Origin: Malaciobacter mytili LMG 24559
Lineage (GTDB): Bacteria > Campylobacterota > Campylobacteria > Campylobacterales > Arcobacteraceae
Reading direction: 5' to 3'
Length of the DNA: 64,000 bases
NCBI RefSeq assembly: GCF_003346775.1
Contig: NZ_CP031219.1
Location: 868,001-932,000, forward strand
Positions within the stretch are counted from its first letter, which is position 1; each line of letters opens with the position of its first letter. The position numbers were made by a program, and so were the translations under genes. The notes beneath the pieces are model-generated. The model did not search any database. It saw only the letters and a program-made list of their open reading frames with translations, and was not told where the DNA came from. Positions 8,942 to 16,994 of the stretch are shown in pieces.

Positions 8942-9600
8942 TGAAAGATATTTATATTATTGGTTCTAGTGGATTTGCTAGTGAAGTTACTGAATATATT
9001 TTAGATAATGAAGATTACAATATTAAAGGTTACTTTGATATTAATGAAATAGAATATAAAAAATATGGATATAAAGCTCCTTTTTTAGGAAATGAAAGAG
9101 ATTTTAATTTTGCTTTAAATGATAATGTAGTTATTGCTATTGCTGATTCTAATCTTAGAAATAAAATATATTTGTATTTAAAAGATAAAGGGGTTAATTT
9201 CCCAAATATTTTTCATAAAAGCTCATTTATTTCTAAATCATCAATTATTGATGAAGGCTGTGTCCTTTGTCCTTTTGTAACAATAACTTCAAATATAAAA
9301 ATAGGTAGAAATTTTCAAGCTAATATTTATAGCTATATTGCTCATGATTGTGTTATAGGAAATAATGTAACTTTTGCTCCTTCTGTTAAATGCAATGGCA
9401 ATGTAATTATAGAAGATGATGTTTATATTGGTACAGGGGTTATTATCCATCAAGGAAAGTCAAATAAACCTCTAAAAATTGGAAAAGGTTCTGTAATTTC
9501 TGCTGGTTCGGTTGTAACTAAAAGTGTGCCAGCAGGTAAGGTTATGTTTGGAAATCCAGCTATTGAATTAACAAAAGAAAACCTAAAACGAAGAAAATAA
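8941..9600 (+). CDS. PglD/NeuD-like sugar O/N-acetyltransferase (left-handed beta-helix)
   Basis: Probable acetyl-CoA-dependent N-acetyltransferase for the 4-amino sugar made by the preceding enzyme (PglD/LegH role). The N-terminal PglD-type Rossmann-like domain (YIIGSSGFASEV at 5-16) binds the nucleotide sugar. From about residue 95, hexapeptide repeats form the beta-helix. His135 in YIAHDCVIG is in the position of the catalytic histidine of PglD. GNPA near residue 205 closes the acetyl-CoA site. The gene overlaps the LegC-type gene by one base. It could also serve the 4-amino sugar from the upstream DegT enzyme. Confidence 0.85.
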   Translation: MKDIYIIGSSGFASEVTEYILDNEDYNIKGYFDINEIEYKKYGYKAPFLGNERDFNFALNDNVVIAIADSNLRNKIYLYLKDKGVNFPNIFHKSSFISKSSIIDEGCVLCPFVTITSNIKIGRNFQANIYSYIAHDCVIGNNVTFAPSVKCNGNVIIEDDVYIGTGVIIHQGKSNKPLKIGKGSVISAGSVVTKSVPAGKVMFGNPAIELTKENLKRRK

Positions 9601-9626
9601 TTTATAAGTAAAATAAGGAGTAATTA

Positions 9627-10445
9627 ATGAAATGTATTGTGTGTGAATCTTCAATGAACTACTATTTTTCAAAAACATACAATAAAGAGCCTTTTAAAAC
9701 AATGATGAAAGATATAGGCGAAGTAAAATATTATAAATGTGAAAATTGTTCATTAACTATTTCTAAAACTCATAAAGAATTAGAACAAAATAAATGGGAA
9801 AAATTAAATTTTGATTTTCACCATTATTTAGAAAATAATAGTACAGATATAAATCAACCTCCATACTTAGAACAAGCATTATTAATAAAAATACTTTCAG
9901 AAAATGGTATTATAAATAGTGAAAATATGTTAGATTATGCAGGAGGATATGGAAGTTTAAGTAAATTATTAAAAAAATATTTTAATATAAATTTACCAGT
10001 ATATGATCCATATGTTCAAAATAATAGTTTTGTTGAATATATAAATAAAGAAAATTTAACAAAATATTCCACTGTAATAAATAGTGCTTTATTTGAACAT
10101 TTAGTTTATAGAAAACAATTTGATGAAATTAATTCATTAGTTATTCCTAATAATGGAGCAATGATAATTCATACAAGAATTAGTGAAGATATTCAAAATG
10201 ATCCCAATTGGTTCTATTTAGAACCTCCTGTACATACAACTTTTCATACTAATAAAAGTATGGAAATCTTAATGGAACAGTGGGGATATAAATCAAGTAT
10301 TTATTGTATGTCTGCAAGATGTTGGATTTTATTGAAAAGTGATGATTCAATAATTGAGCAAAAAGTAAATGAAATAAATAAAGAGATGCAAACTGAATAT
10401 TTAGTATATAAAAAATCTTTTGTAGATTATTGGAAAGGTTTTTAA
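9627..10445 (+). CDS. SAM-dependent methyltransferase with N-terminal zinc-ribbon-like motif
   Basis: Class I methyltransferase of 272 residues. The N-terminus has two CxxC pairs (CIVC at 3-6, CENC near 38-41), a putative zinc-binding segment found in sugar C-methyltransferases and related Methyltransf_13-type proteins. The SAM-binding loop reads LDYAGGYGSL at about 111-120, and an acidic YDPY follows as expected for ribose contact. AAGGAG at 9614-9619 is a good ribosome binding site for the ATG. Placed between the acetyltransferase and the MaoC gene, it probably methylates a sugar or a sugar substituent. Acceptor and methylation position are unknown. Confidence 0.75.
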   Translation: MKCIVCESSMNYYFSKTYNKEPFKTMMKDIGEVKYYKCENCSLTISKTHKELEQNKWEKLNFDFHHYLENNSTDINQPPYLEQALLIKILSENGIINSENMLDYAGGYGSLSKLLKKYFNINLPVYDPYVQNNSFVEYINKENLTKYSTVINSALFEHLVYRKQFDEINSLVIPNNGAMIIHTRISEDIQNDPNWFYLEPPVHTTFHTNKSMEILMEQWGYKSSIYCMSARCWILLKSDDSIIEQKVNEINKEMQTEYLVYKKSFVDYWKGF

Positions 10446-10481
10446 AAATCATTTATAATATCTAAATAATAAGGAAATAAA

Positions 10482-10925
10482 ATGGGCGAAAATCTAGTTT
10501 TTAATAAAATTCCATTTGAAAATATTGAAATTGGAATGAGTGTGAGTTATTCTCAGACTATTACAGATTCTGATATTAAAAGTTTTTCTGGAATATCTGG
10601 AGATAGAAATCCTATACATTTAGATGAAGTTTATGCAGAGAATTCTAAATATAAAAAAAGAATTGCACATGGTCTACTTACTGCATCATTTTTTTCTGCA
10701 TTATTTGGTACAAAAATACCAGGTGAAGGTTGTGTTTATGTTTCTCAATCATTAAATTTCAAAAGACCTGTTTATATAAATGATACAGTAACGGCAATTG
10801 TGGAAGTTATAAAAATTGATAAAATAAAAAGAAGAGTTTTCTTTAAAACAGTATGTAAAGTTAGAAATAAAATTGTTACTGATGGGGAAGCAGAATTATA
10901 TGTGCCAAATGTTGATAGGGATTAA
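10482..10925 (+). CDS. MaoC-family hot-dog hydratase/dehydratase
   Basis: Single hot-dog domain protein, 147 residues, close to PhaJ-type (R)-specific enoyl-CoA hydratases. The catalytic motif is ISGDRNPIHLD, with Asp41 and His46 in the positions of the hydratase Asp/His pair, followed by AHGLL at about 66-70. The known family reaction is hydration of crotonyl-CoA to (R)-3-hydroxybutyryl-CoA. The gene follows the methyltransferase gene by 36 bases, has AAGGAA at 10471-10476, and is followed without a gap by a glycosyltransferase. A plausible job is supplying a 3-hydroxyacyl donor for N-acylation of an amino sugar. That role is inferred only from position. Confidence 0.8.
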   Translation: MGENLVFNKIPFENIEIGMSVSYSQTITDSDIKSFSGISGDRNPIHLDEVYAENSKYKKRIAHGLLTASFFSALFGTKIPGEGCVYVSQSLNFKRPVYINDTVTAIVEVIKIDKIKRRVFFKTVCKVRNKIVTDGEAELYVPNVDRD

Positions 10926-11777
10926 ATGAATAAAAAAATTGCATTATTAACAACAATATTTCCTATGAATGAGTCATATCTTATACAATTTTTTGATTCT
11001 TTAGAAAAGCAAACTTTTAAAGATTTTGATATTATTGTTGTAAATGATGGTTATAAAGATTTTAATAAAATTAAAGATAAATATGCAACTTTAAAAATTA
11101 TAGAATTAAATTATTCAAATACACATGCGAAAAATAGAGAATATGGAATTAACTATGTAATTAGTAATAGCTATGATATTCTAATTTTTGGAGATAGTGA
11201 TGATTATTTTAAAAATAATAGAGTTGAAGTAAGTATTGAAAAACTAAAAAAATATGACATAGTAATAAACGACTTATCACTTTTTTATAATAAAAATTAT
11301 TACAATAAAATGTATTTTTCAAATAGAATTAATAATAATTCAGAAATTAAATTAGAATTAATATTAGATAAAAATATTTTTGGGATGTCAAATAGTGCAA
11401 TTAAATTAGAAAAAGTTGATTTAATAGAGTTTGATAAAAGTTTAATAGCTATTGATTGGTATTTATTTTCATATTTATTAATAAAAGGTTTAAAAGCTGT
11501 ATTTACAAATGAAACTGAGACATTTTATCGACAACATAGTGATAATATAATAGGTATAGGAAAATTAACAGAAGATAAAATTTTAAAAGGAATTGATTTA
11601 AAAATCAAACAATATAAACTACTTATTAAAGAAAATATAATTTATGCTGATTTATTAAAACAGATGTTGGAATTAAAAGATAAAATTAAATGTATAAAAA
11701 CTTTAGAATTAATAAATAATCAAAATATTAAATTTCCACTTTGGTGGGAAGAAATAAAACTTATAGAGGAAAAATAA
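10926..11777 (+). CDS. GT2-type glycosyltransferase
   Basis: Probable cytoplasmic inverting glycosyltransferase of the GT-A fold, 283 residues. The N-terminus has the GT2 pattern (IALLTTIFPMNE, LEKQTFKDFDIIVVNDG at about 26-42). The metal/nucleotide-binding acidic cluster is FGDSDDYF at 88-95. No transmembrane helix is visible. It begins directly after the MaoC stop and its stop shares a base with the NeuB start, so it is co-expressed with nonulosonate synthesis. Donor and linkage cannot be predicted; it is one of only three clear sugar transferases in the locus besides the initiating enzyme. Confidence 0.8.
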   Translation: MNKKIALLTTIFPMNESYLIQFFDSLEKQTFKDFDIIVVNDGYKDFNKIKDKYATLKIIELNYSNTHAKNREYGINYVISNSYDILIFGDSDDYFKNNRVEVSIEKLKKYDIVINDLSLFYNKNYYNKMYFSNRINNNSEIKLELILDKNIFGMSNSAIKLEKVDLIEFDKSLIAIDWYLFSYLLIKGLKAVFTNETETFYRQHSDNIIGIGKLTEDKILKGIDLKIKQYKLLIKENIIYADLLKQMLELKDKIKCIKTLELINNQNIKFPLWWEEIKLIEEK

Positions 11778-12841
11778 TGAAAAAAATAAAACTGACTGCA
11801 GAAAAAGAGATTTATAATTTTTGTAAACCCTATATTATTGCTGAGTTAGGAGCTAATCATAATGGGGATATGGAATTAGCAAAACAACTTATAATACAAG
11901 CAAAAGAAGCTGGTGCAGATTGTGTTAAATTTCAAAGTTGGAGCAAAGATTCAGTTTTATCTAGAAAAAAATATGAAGATAACTATTTTTTAACAGATGA
12001 TTATAGAGATAGAACAGATTATACATTAGAAGAAATAGTTGATAAGTATTCAATATCAGAAGAAGAACTTTTAGAAATGAAAAAATTTGCAGATGAAGTT
12101 GGAATTGATTGTACATCAACACCTTTTTGTAAAAAAGAAGTAGATTTTTTAATTGATAAATTAGATGCTCCTTTTATAAAAGTTGCTTCAATGGATTTAA
12201 ATAATTATCCTTTTTTAGAATATATTGCAAAAAAAGGTAAACCTGTTGTAATTTCTACTGGATTAAGTGAGTTATATGAAATTGATAAAGCAGTTAAAAC
12301 TATTGAAAGTACTGGAAATAAAGATATTATTATTTTACATTGTGTATCTACATATCCACCAATTGATAGTGATGTTCATTTAAATAATATCAAAACTCTT
12401 ATGACAACTTATCCTGAATATCCTATTGGATTTTCTGATCATACTTTAGGTATAGCTATACCTCTAGCTTCTGTTGCTTTAGGTTCTTGTATCATTGAAA
12501 AACATTTTACATTAGATAAAAATATGGAAGGTTGGGATCATAAAGTATCTGCAACTAAAGATGAAATGATAAATATAGTAGAAGGTTCTAAAAGAATTTC
12601 TGATGCTTTAGGCTCATATAGAATAATTGTAAGTGAAACTGAAGAAAAAAAGAAAGAGTTTAGAAGAAGTATAGTAATAACAAGAGATATGAAAAAAGGT
12701 GAAGTAATAAAATACGAAGATATTGATTATAAGAGGCCAGGTGAAGGATTTCTTCCTGAAATGACAGAGTTCTTAGTTGGTAGAACAATAAATAAAGATT
12801 TAAAATTTGATCATATTTTATTAAAAGAGGATATAGTTTAA
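11777..12841 (+). CDS. neuB: NeuB-family nonulosonic acid synthase
   Basis: Condenses phosphoenolpyruvate with a six-carbon 2,4-diacetamido or N-acetyl hexose to give a nine-carbon nonulosonic acid. The TIM-barrel NeuB domain has IIAELGANHNGD, KFQSW, CTSTPF, KVASMDL, STGL, HCVSTYPP and GFSDHTLG motifs. The C-terminal SAF/antifreeze-like domain (about 290-354) includes RSIVITRDMKKGEVI. It looks closer to sialic/legionaminic synthases than to PseI. The start is ATG 11777, which shares a base with the previous stop and has AGAGGA upstream; an upstream in-frame start would extend into the glycosyltransferase gene. NeuA follows after two bases. The exact product is not resolved. Confidence 0.9.
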   Translation: MKKIKLTAEKEIYNFCKPYIIAELGANHNGDMELAKQLIIQAKEAGADCVKFQSWSKDSVLSRKKYEDNYFLTDDYRDRTDYTLEEIVDKYSISEEELLEMKKFADEVGIDCTSTPFCKKEVDFLIDKLDAPFIKVASMDLNNYPFLEYIAKKGKPVVISTGLSELYEIDKAVKTIESTGNKDIIILHCVSTYPPIDSDVHLNNIKTLMTTYPEYPIGFSDHTLGIAIPLASVALGSCIIEKHFTLDKNMEGWDHKVSATKDEMINIVEGSKRISDALGSYRIIVSETEEKKKEFRRSIVITRDMKKGEVIKYEDIDYKRPGEGFLPEMTEFLVGRTINKDLKFDHILLKEDIV

Positions 12842-12843
12842 TA

Positions 12844-13530
12844 ATGATAGCAATTGTTCCTGCTAGAGGTGGTTCTAAGGGATTGCCTGGCAAAAATATA
12901 AAAGATCTTTGTGGTAAACCAATGATTGCATATACTATTGAAGAAGCATTAAAATCTAAGTATATCACTGAAGTTATTATCTCAACTGATTGCAAGGAAA
13001 TAGAAGAAATCGCAATTAAATATGGAGCAAAAAGTCCTTTTCTAAGGCCATCTTTTCTAGCTTCAGATACTGCCCTTGCAATAGATAATTATATTTATAC
13101 AATTGATAGGCTAAATAAAGATTTCAATTATAATATAAAAGATTTTGTTGTTCTTCAACCTACTTCTCCTTTAAGAAAAAAGGAAGATATTGATGGTGCT
13201 ATTGAATTATTTAAAAATAAAAAAGCACATAGTGTAATAAGCTATACAGAAGAACATCATCCTTTACAATGGCATAAATATATCAATGAAGATGGAACAT
13301 TTGAAAATATATTTAAAGATACTATTCAAAATAGACAAGAAATAAAAAAAAGCTATTATCCAAATGGTGCAGTTTTTGTTTTTAATTATGATTTAATAAA
13401 AGCAGGAAAATATTTTAGTGATAATTCATACGCATATATAATGCCTAGAAATCGTTCTATTGATGTTGATACAATTGAAGATTTTATGTATATTGAATAT
13501 TTATTAAAAGGAAATAATATTAATGTATGA
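12844..13530 (+). CDS. neuA: NeuA-family CMP-nonulosonate cytidylyltransferase
   Basis: Activates the nonulosonic acid with CTP to the CMP-sugar used by glycosyltransferases. The signature is at the N-terminus: AIVPARGGSKGLPGKNIKDL at residues 3-22, the CTP-binding motif of NeuA/KdsB-like enzymes. LQPTSPLR near 104-111 and DIDGAI follow, and the C-terminal IDVDTIEDF supplies the metal-binding Asp pair. At 228 residues it is a single-domain enzyme like LegF/PtmB. It lies two bases after neuB and overlaps the acyltransferase gene by 8 bases. Confidence 0.9.
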   Translation: MIAIVPARGGSKGLPGKNIKDLCGKPMIAYTIEEALKSKYITEVIISTDCKEIEEIAIKYGAKSPFLRPSFLASDTALAIDNYIYTIDRLNKDFNYNIKDFVVLQPTSPLRKKEDIDGAIELFKNKKAHSVISYTEEHHPLQWHKYINEDGTFENIFKDTIQNRQEIKKSYYPNGAVFVFNYDLIKAGKYFSDNSYAYIMPRNRSIDVDTIEDFMYIEYLLKGNNINV

Positions 13531-14629
13531 AAAAAATATTGATTATTTTAGAGGTTTTTTTGCTTCTATAATTGTACTAATTCATACATATCAGATTTTA
13601 TTACTTCCTTTAATTTATGATCCAGATAGTTTACTTTTAAAAGTTGTACAATCTGCTGGAGTAGATATTGTAGCTTGCTTTTTTTTAATATCTGGATATT
13701 CTATAGCAAATAATTTACACTCAAATTATTTAAAAAATAATAAAAATATAAATATAAAAATTTTTATAAAAAGTAGGTTTAATCGTATACTTCCACCTTT
13801 TGTGTATTCTATTATTCTACTTATTATAATTGTATTTATAATTCAATATTTTCAGTTAAATGGCAGTGAATTATATAGACTGGCTGAAGATAAATATGTT
13901 CCAAGAGAAAAAGCCATATATGATTGGGAAGCAATACTTTATAATTTATTGTTTTTGCCTAGTGTTGTTTATAATATTTCTACTCCAAGTATGAATGGTC
14001 CATTGTGGTCAATAAATTTTGAAATTTATAATTATATGCTTACTGCTTGTGTATTTATTCTTTTTTTTAATAAATACTACTCTTTAAAATTTATTATTTC
14101 TTTATTAATTATAATTTCTTTTTTTATATTTCAATTTACTTATAATAATTATATAAATTATAGTTTTTTATATTTTTTATTATATTATTTTATAGGACTA
14201 ATAACTTATTTTATTAAGCTTAAACAATTACTAAGTATTAAAAGAATAAAACAATTATTTATAGTTTTTTTATTTTTGATTTTGGCTTTAATGGTGTATG
14301 ATATTAATTATTTTAGGGCATACCAAGGAATTGCAAGTTTTAATACATTGACAATACTTTCAATTTTTTTAATTCTTTTTTATTGTATATATTTAAGTGA
14401 GAAAAAACTTTATTTTTCTAATTTATTTTTTAGTGTAACAAAATACTCATATACTATATATATAATTCATTTTCCATTGCTATTATTGTCTTTGTCACTT
14501 TTTCATAAAAATATTTTTAAAATGAATATATTTGAATTAACTATTTTAATTTCTTGTATACTTTTTTTTATTTTTAAATTTAGTAAATATTCTAGCTATA
14601 TAGTTGAGAGGAAGAATTATAGAAAATGA
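13523..14629 (+). CDS. Acyltransferase-3 family membrane O-acyltransferase
   Basis: Integral membrane acyltransferase predicted to O-acetylate a glycan unit at the inner membrane. The family's N-terminal motif is present: IDYFRGFFASIIVLIHT, with Arg10 and His21 as the conserved pair. About ten hydrophobic helices follow, and GPLWSINFEIYNYML near 155-169 matches the family's W(S/F)xxxE block. At 368 residues it is normal in size. It overlaps neuA by 8 bases and the next gene by 4, so it is part of the same transcript, and O-acetylation of the nonulosonate or another residue is a reasonable guess. Confidence 0.85.
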   Translation: MYEKNIDYFRGFFASIIVLIHTYQILLLPLIYDPDSLLLKVVQSAGVDIVACFFLISGYSIANNLHSNYLKNNKNINIKIFIKSRFNRILPPFVYSIILLIIIVFIIQYFQLNGSELYRLAEDKYVPREKAIYDWEAILYNLLFLPSVVYNISTPSMNGPLWSINFEIYNYMLTACVFILFFNKYYSLKFIISLLIIISFFIFQFTYNNYINYSFLYFLLYYFIGLITYFIKLKQLLSIKRIKQLFIVFLFLILALMVYDINYFRAYQGIASFNTLTILSIFLILFYCIYLSEKKLYFSNLFFSVTKYSYTIYIIHFPLLLLSLSLFHKNIFKMNIFELTILISCILFFIFKFSKYSSYIVERKNYRK

Positions 14630-15654
14630 GTAAAATAATATTAACAAAACAAACAACATTTAGAGATGCTTTAGAAAAACTAGATAAAAATGGGAATGGT
14701 GTTTTAGCTGTTGTTGATAAAAGCAATAAATTAATAGGAATAATTACAGATGGTGATGTAAGAAGAGCAATTTTAAATAATAATTTAAATTTAGAACAAG
14801 TTATTAATAAAAATCCTTTTAGTTTGCATATTAACTCTTCAAAAATACAAATAATTAATTTTCTTAAAAAAATACATAGAAGACATATCCCTCTTGTAGA
14901 TGATGAAAATAAATTTATTAAGATGTTTACTCTTGATGAAATAGATTTTAATTTAAAACCTAATTGGGTAGTTATAATGGCAGGTGGATTAGGTACAAGA
15001 TTAGGTGATTTAACAAAAAATACACCAAAACCAATGTTAAAAGTTGGAAGTAAACCCATGCTTGAACATATAATTGATACTTTTGTAGGATATGGCTTTA
15101 CAAAATTTATCTTAAGTGTTAATTATAAAGCAGAAGTAATAAAAGATTATTTTAAAGATGGTTCATCTTTAGGAATAAAAATTATTTATCTTGAAGAAAA
15201 GACTAGACTAGGTACAGGTGGGTCACTTAGTTTAATTGATTTTGAAATTGATGAACCTTTTTTTGTTACAAATGGAGATGTTTTATCTCCTTTTAACTAT
15301 GAAGATTTATTGGAATTTCATAAAAATAATAAATCTAATGCAACAATGTGTATAAGAAAACATAGTTACCAAATACCATATGGGGTAATAGAAGTTGATA
15401 AAGATAAAAACATAATTGAAATGAAAGAAAAACCAATAAATGAATTTTTTATTAATACTGGAATTTATGTGCTAAATTCATCTGTTATTAAATATATACC
15501 TAAAAATACTTTTTATGATTTACCTTCTTTATTTGATGAATTAAGAAAAAGAAAAAAAATAATTAAAAGTTTTGAAATTAGTGATTATTGGATTGATATG
15601 GGAAAACCTAGTGATTATAATGAAATAAATGAAAAACTAGAAGGAAAACTATGA
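14626..15654 (+). CDS. CBS-domain sugar-phosphate nucleotidyltransferase (PtmE-like)
   Basis: Two tandem CBS motifs fill residues 1 to about 112 (IITDGDVRRAIL, HIPLVDDENKFIKMFT). They are followed by a GlmU/RmlA-like nucleotidyltransferase starting WVVIMAGGLGTRLGDL at about 116 with TPKPMLKVG. TNGDVLS near 221 holds the metal Asp. This fusion is the architecture of Campylobacter PtmE, which makes GDP-GlcN in the legionaminic acid pathway. By analogy this gene may supply the GDP-linked precursor; the CBS pair could sense adenine nucleotides. The gene is coupled by ATGA on both sides. No PtmF- or PtmA-like gene is visible in the window. Confidence 0.82.
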   Translation: MSKIILTKQTTFRDALEKLDKNGNGVLAVVDKSNKLIGIITDGDVRRAILNNNLNLEQVINKNPFSLHINSSKIQIINFLKKIHRRHIPLVDDENKFIKMFTLDEIDFNLKPNWVVIMAGGLGTRLGDLTKNTPKPMLKVGSKPMLEHIIDTFVGYGFTKFILSVNYKAEVIKDYFKDGSSLGIKIIYLEEKTRLGTGGSLSLIDFEIDEPFFVTNGDVLSPFNYEDLLEFHKNNKSNATMCIRKHSYQIPYGVIEVDKDKNIIEMKEKPINEFFINTGIYVLNSSVIKYIPKNTFYDLPSLFDELRKRKKIIKSFEISDYWIDMGKPSDYNEINEKLEGKL

Positions 15655-16994
15655 AAATAATGTATCATGTAGGACCTTGGTGCGTTCAACAATATAAAAC
15701 AATAGTAAAAGGTATTGATGAAAATGCACAAACACTTCAAATAAGTGGATTTAAAAAACTTGACAAATCAAATTTATCAAATAGATATTATGAATTACTA
15801 AAAGAGAATAAGAGTAAACATTTTACCTTAACTGAACTTGATAATGATATTATTAAAAGATGTAGGCTTTTACGTTCTTTAGAAGAAAAAGAAGCCCTTT
15901 TACATTTATACTCAATGAGACAATCAGTAAAAGAGACTTTTGATAGTTTTAATCCAGAATTAGTTGTAAGTGAAACAATAGACCAATATTTAATGGATTT
16001 AATCTTTCATGAATGTAATGAAAGAAATATTCCTTTTGTAGGTTTATTAGTAACTTTTATAAATGGTTATTATAGAATTTCTGCAAAGGGAGAAAATACT
16101 TATTGCCGTGAATCTACTAAAGATGAAATAAATCAAGTTATTCAAATGCTAACTAATAAAGATTATAAACCTAGATTTGTAATTAATTCATCAAAAAATA
16201 TTTATAAATCTTTATTAAAAAAACATATACGAAATTTAATTAAAATACCATATTTTTCCATTAAAAGATTAATTAGTTCAGAAAAATATAATTATCACTA
16301 TTGGGCTACACAAAAATCATCAATTGATAGTTTTCAATTATTTCCTAAAATAGATATTGGAGATAAAGATTTTTTAAATAAAATACAACAAAGCAATAAA
16401 AAAAAGATATTTATTCCTTTACAGTTTTTCCCTGAAGCTACTATAGATTATTGGTGCGAAGAACTTGATGTAATTGAATATGAAATAAAACTTATAGAAT
16501 ATTTAAAAAAATTATCAAAAGATTTTCTAGTTGTAGTTAAAGAACATCCAAATGTTACAGGATTAAGAAAAAATAGTTTTTATAAAAAATTATTAGAAGT
16601 TGAAAATCTAATACTTTGTCCTACTAATGAAAACTCTAATTTTTTAATTAATATATCTGATGCTGTATTAGTATGGACAGGTAGTGTAGGCTTTGAAGCA
16701 GCACTAAGAGGAAAACCTGTTTTAACAGTTACAAAACCATATTATATGTATGGAAAACAGTTTATGCATATAAATATAAATACTGATGCAAATGAAATAC
16801 TTGATTTTATAAAAGAAAGAACAAATGTTATTACAAAAGAAGAACAAGAGAAATTAGTTGCATATGTGTTAAATTCATTTATACCAGGTAAATATATAAA
16901 TGATGCTTCATGGAAATTAAGTAATGAAAAGGATGTAATTGATTCACTTAATATAGGTAGAGATATAAGAAATATATATGTTCAGCAAAAATAA
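15651..16994 (+). CDS. Capsule_synth-like putative glycosyltransferase
   Basis: A soluble protein of 447 residues whose C-terminal half resembles Capsule_synth (KpsS/KpsC-like) transferases: VVVKEHPNVTG near 299-309, ILCPTNENSNFLI, and TGSVGFEAALRGKPVLTV near 343-360. The last is the GT-B donor-site block seen in CDP/CMP-sugar and Kdo transferases. The N-terminal half is divergent. It overlaps the PtmE-like gene (ATGA) and the Wzx gene by 17 bases. Since related enzymes transfer Kdo from CMP-Kdo, it is a candidate transferase for the CMP-nonulosonate made nearby, but that is an inference. Confidence 0.65.
   Translation: MKIMYHVGPWCVQQYKTIVKGIDENAQTLQISGFKKLDKSNLSNRYYELLKENKSKHFTLTELDNDIIKRCRLLRSLEEKEALLHLYSMRQSVKETFDSFNPELVVSETIDQYLMDLIFHECNERNIPFVGLLVTFINGYYRISAKGENTYCRESTKDEINQVIQMLTNKDYKPRFVINSSKNIYKSLLKKHIRNLIKIPYFSIKRLISSEKYNYHYWATQKSSIDSFQLFPKIDIGDKDFLNKIQQSNKKKIFIPLQFFPEATIDYWCEELDVIEYEIKLIEYLKKLSKDFLVVVKEHPNVTGLRKNSFYKKLLEVENLILCPTNENSNFLINISDAVLVWTGSVGFEAALRGKPVLTVTKPYYMYGKQFMHININTDANEILDFIKERTNVITKEEQEKLVAYVLNSFIPGKYINDASWKLSNEKDVIDSLNIGRDIRNIYVQQK

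Noticed and set aside
11741-11776. Twelve-residue upstream extension of NeuB
   Set aside because: It lies inside the glycosyltransferase gene; the ATG at 11777 shares a base with its stop and has AGAGGA at a proper distance.
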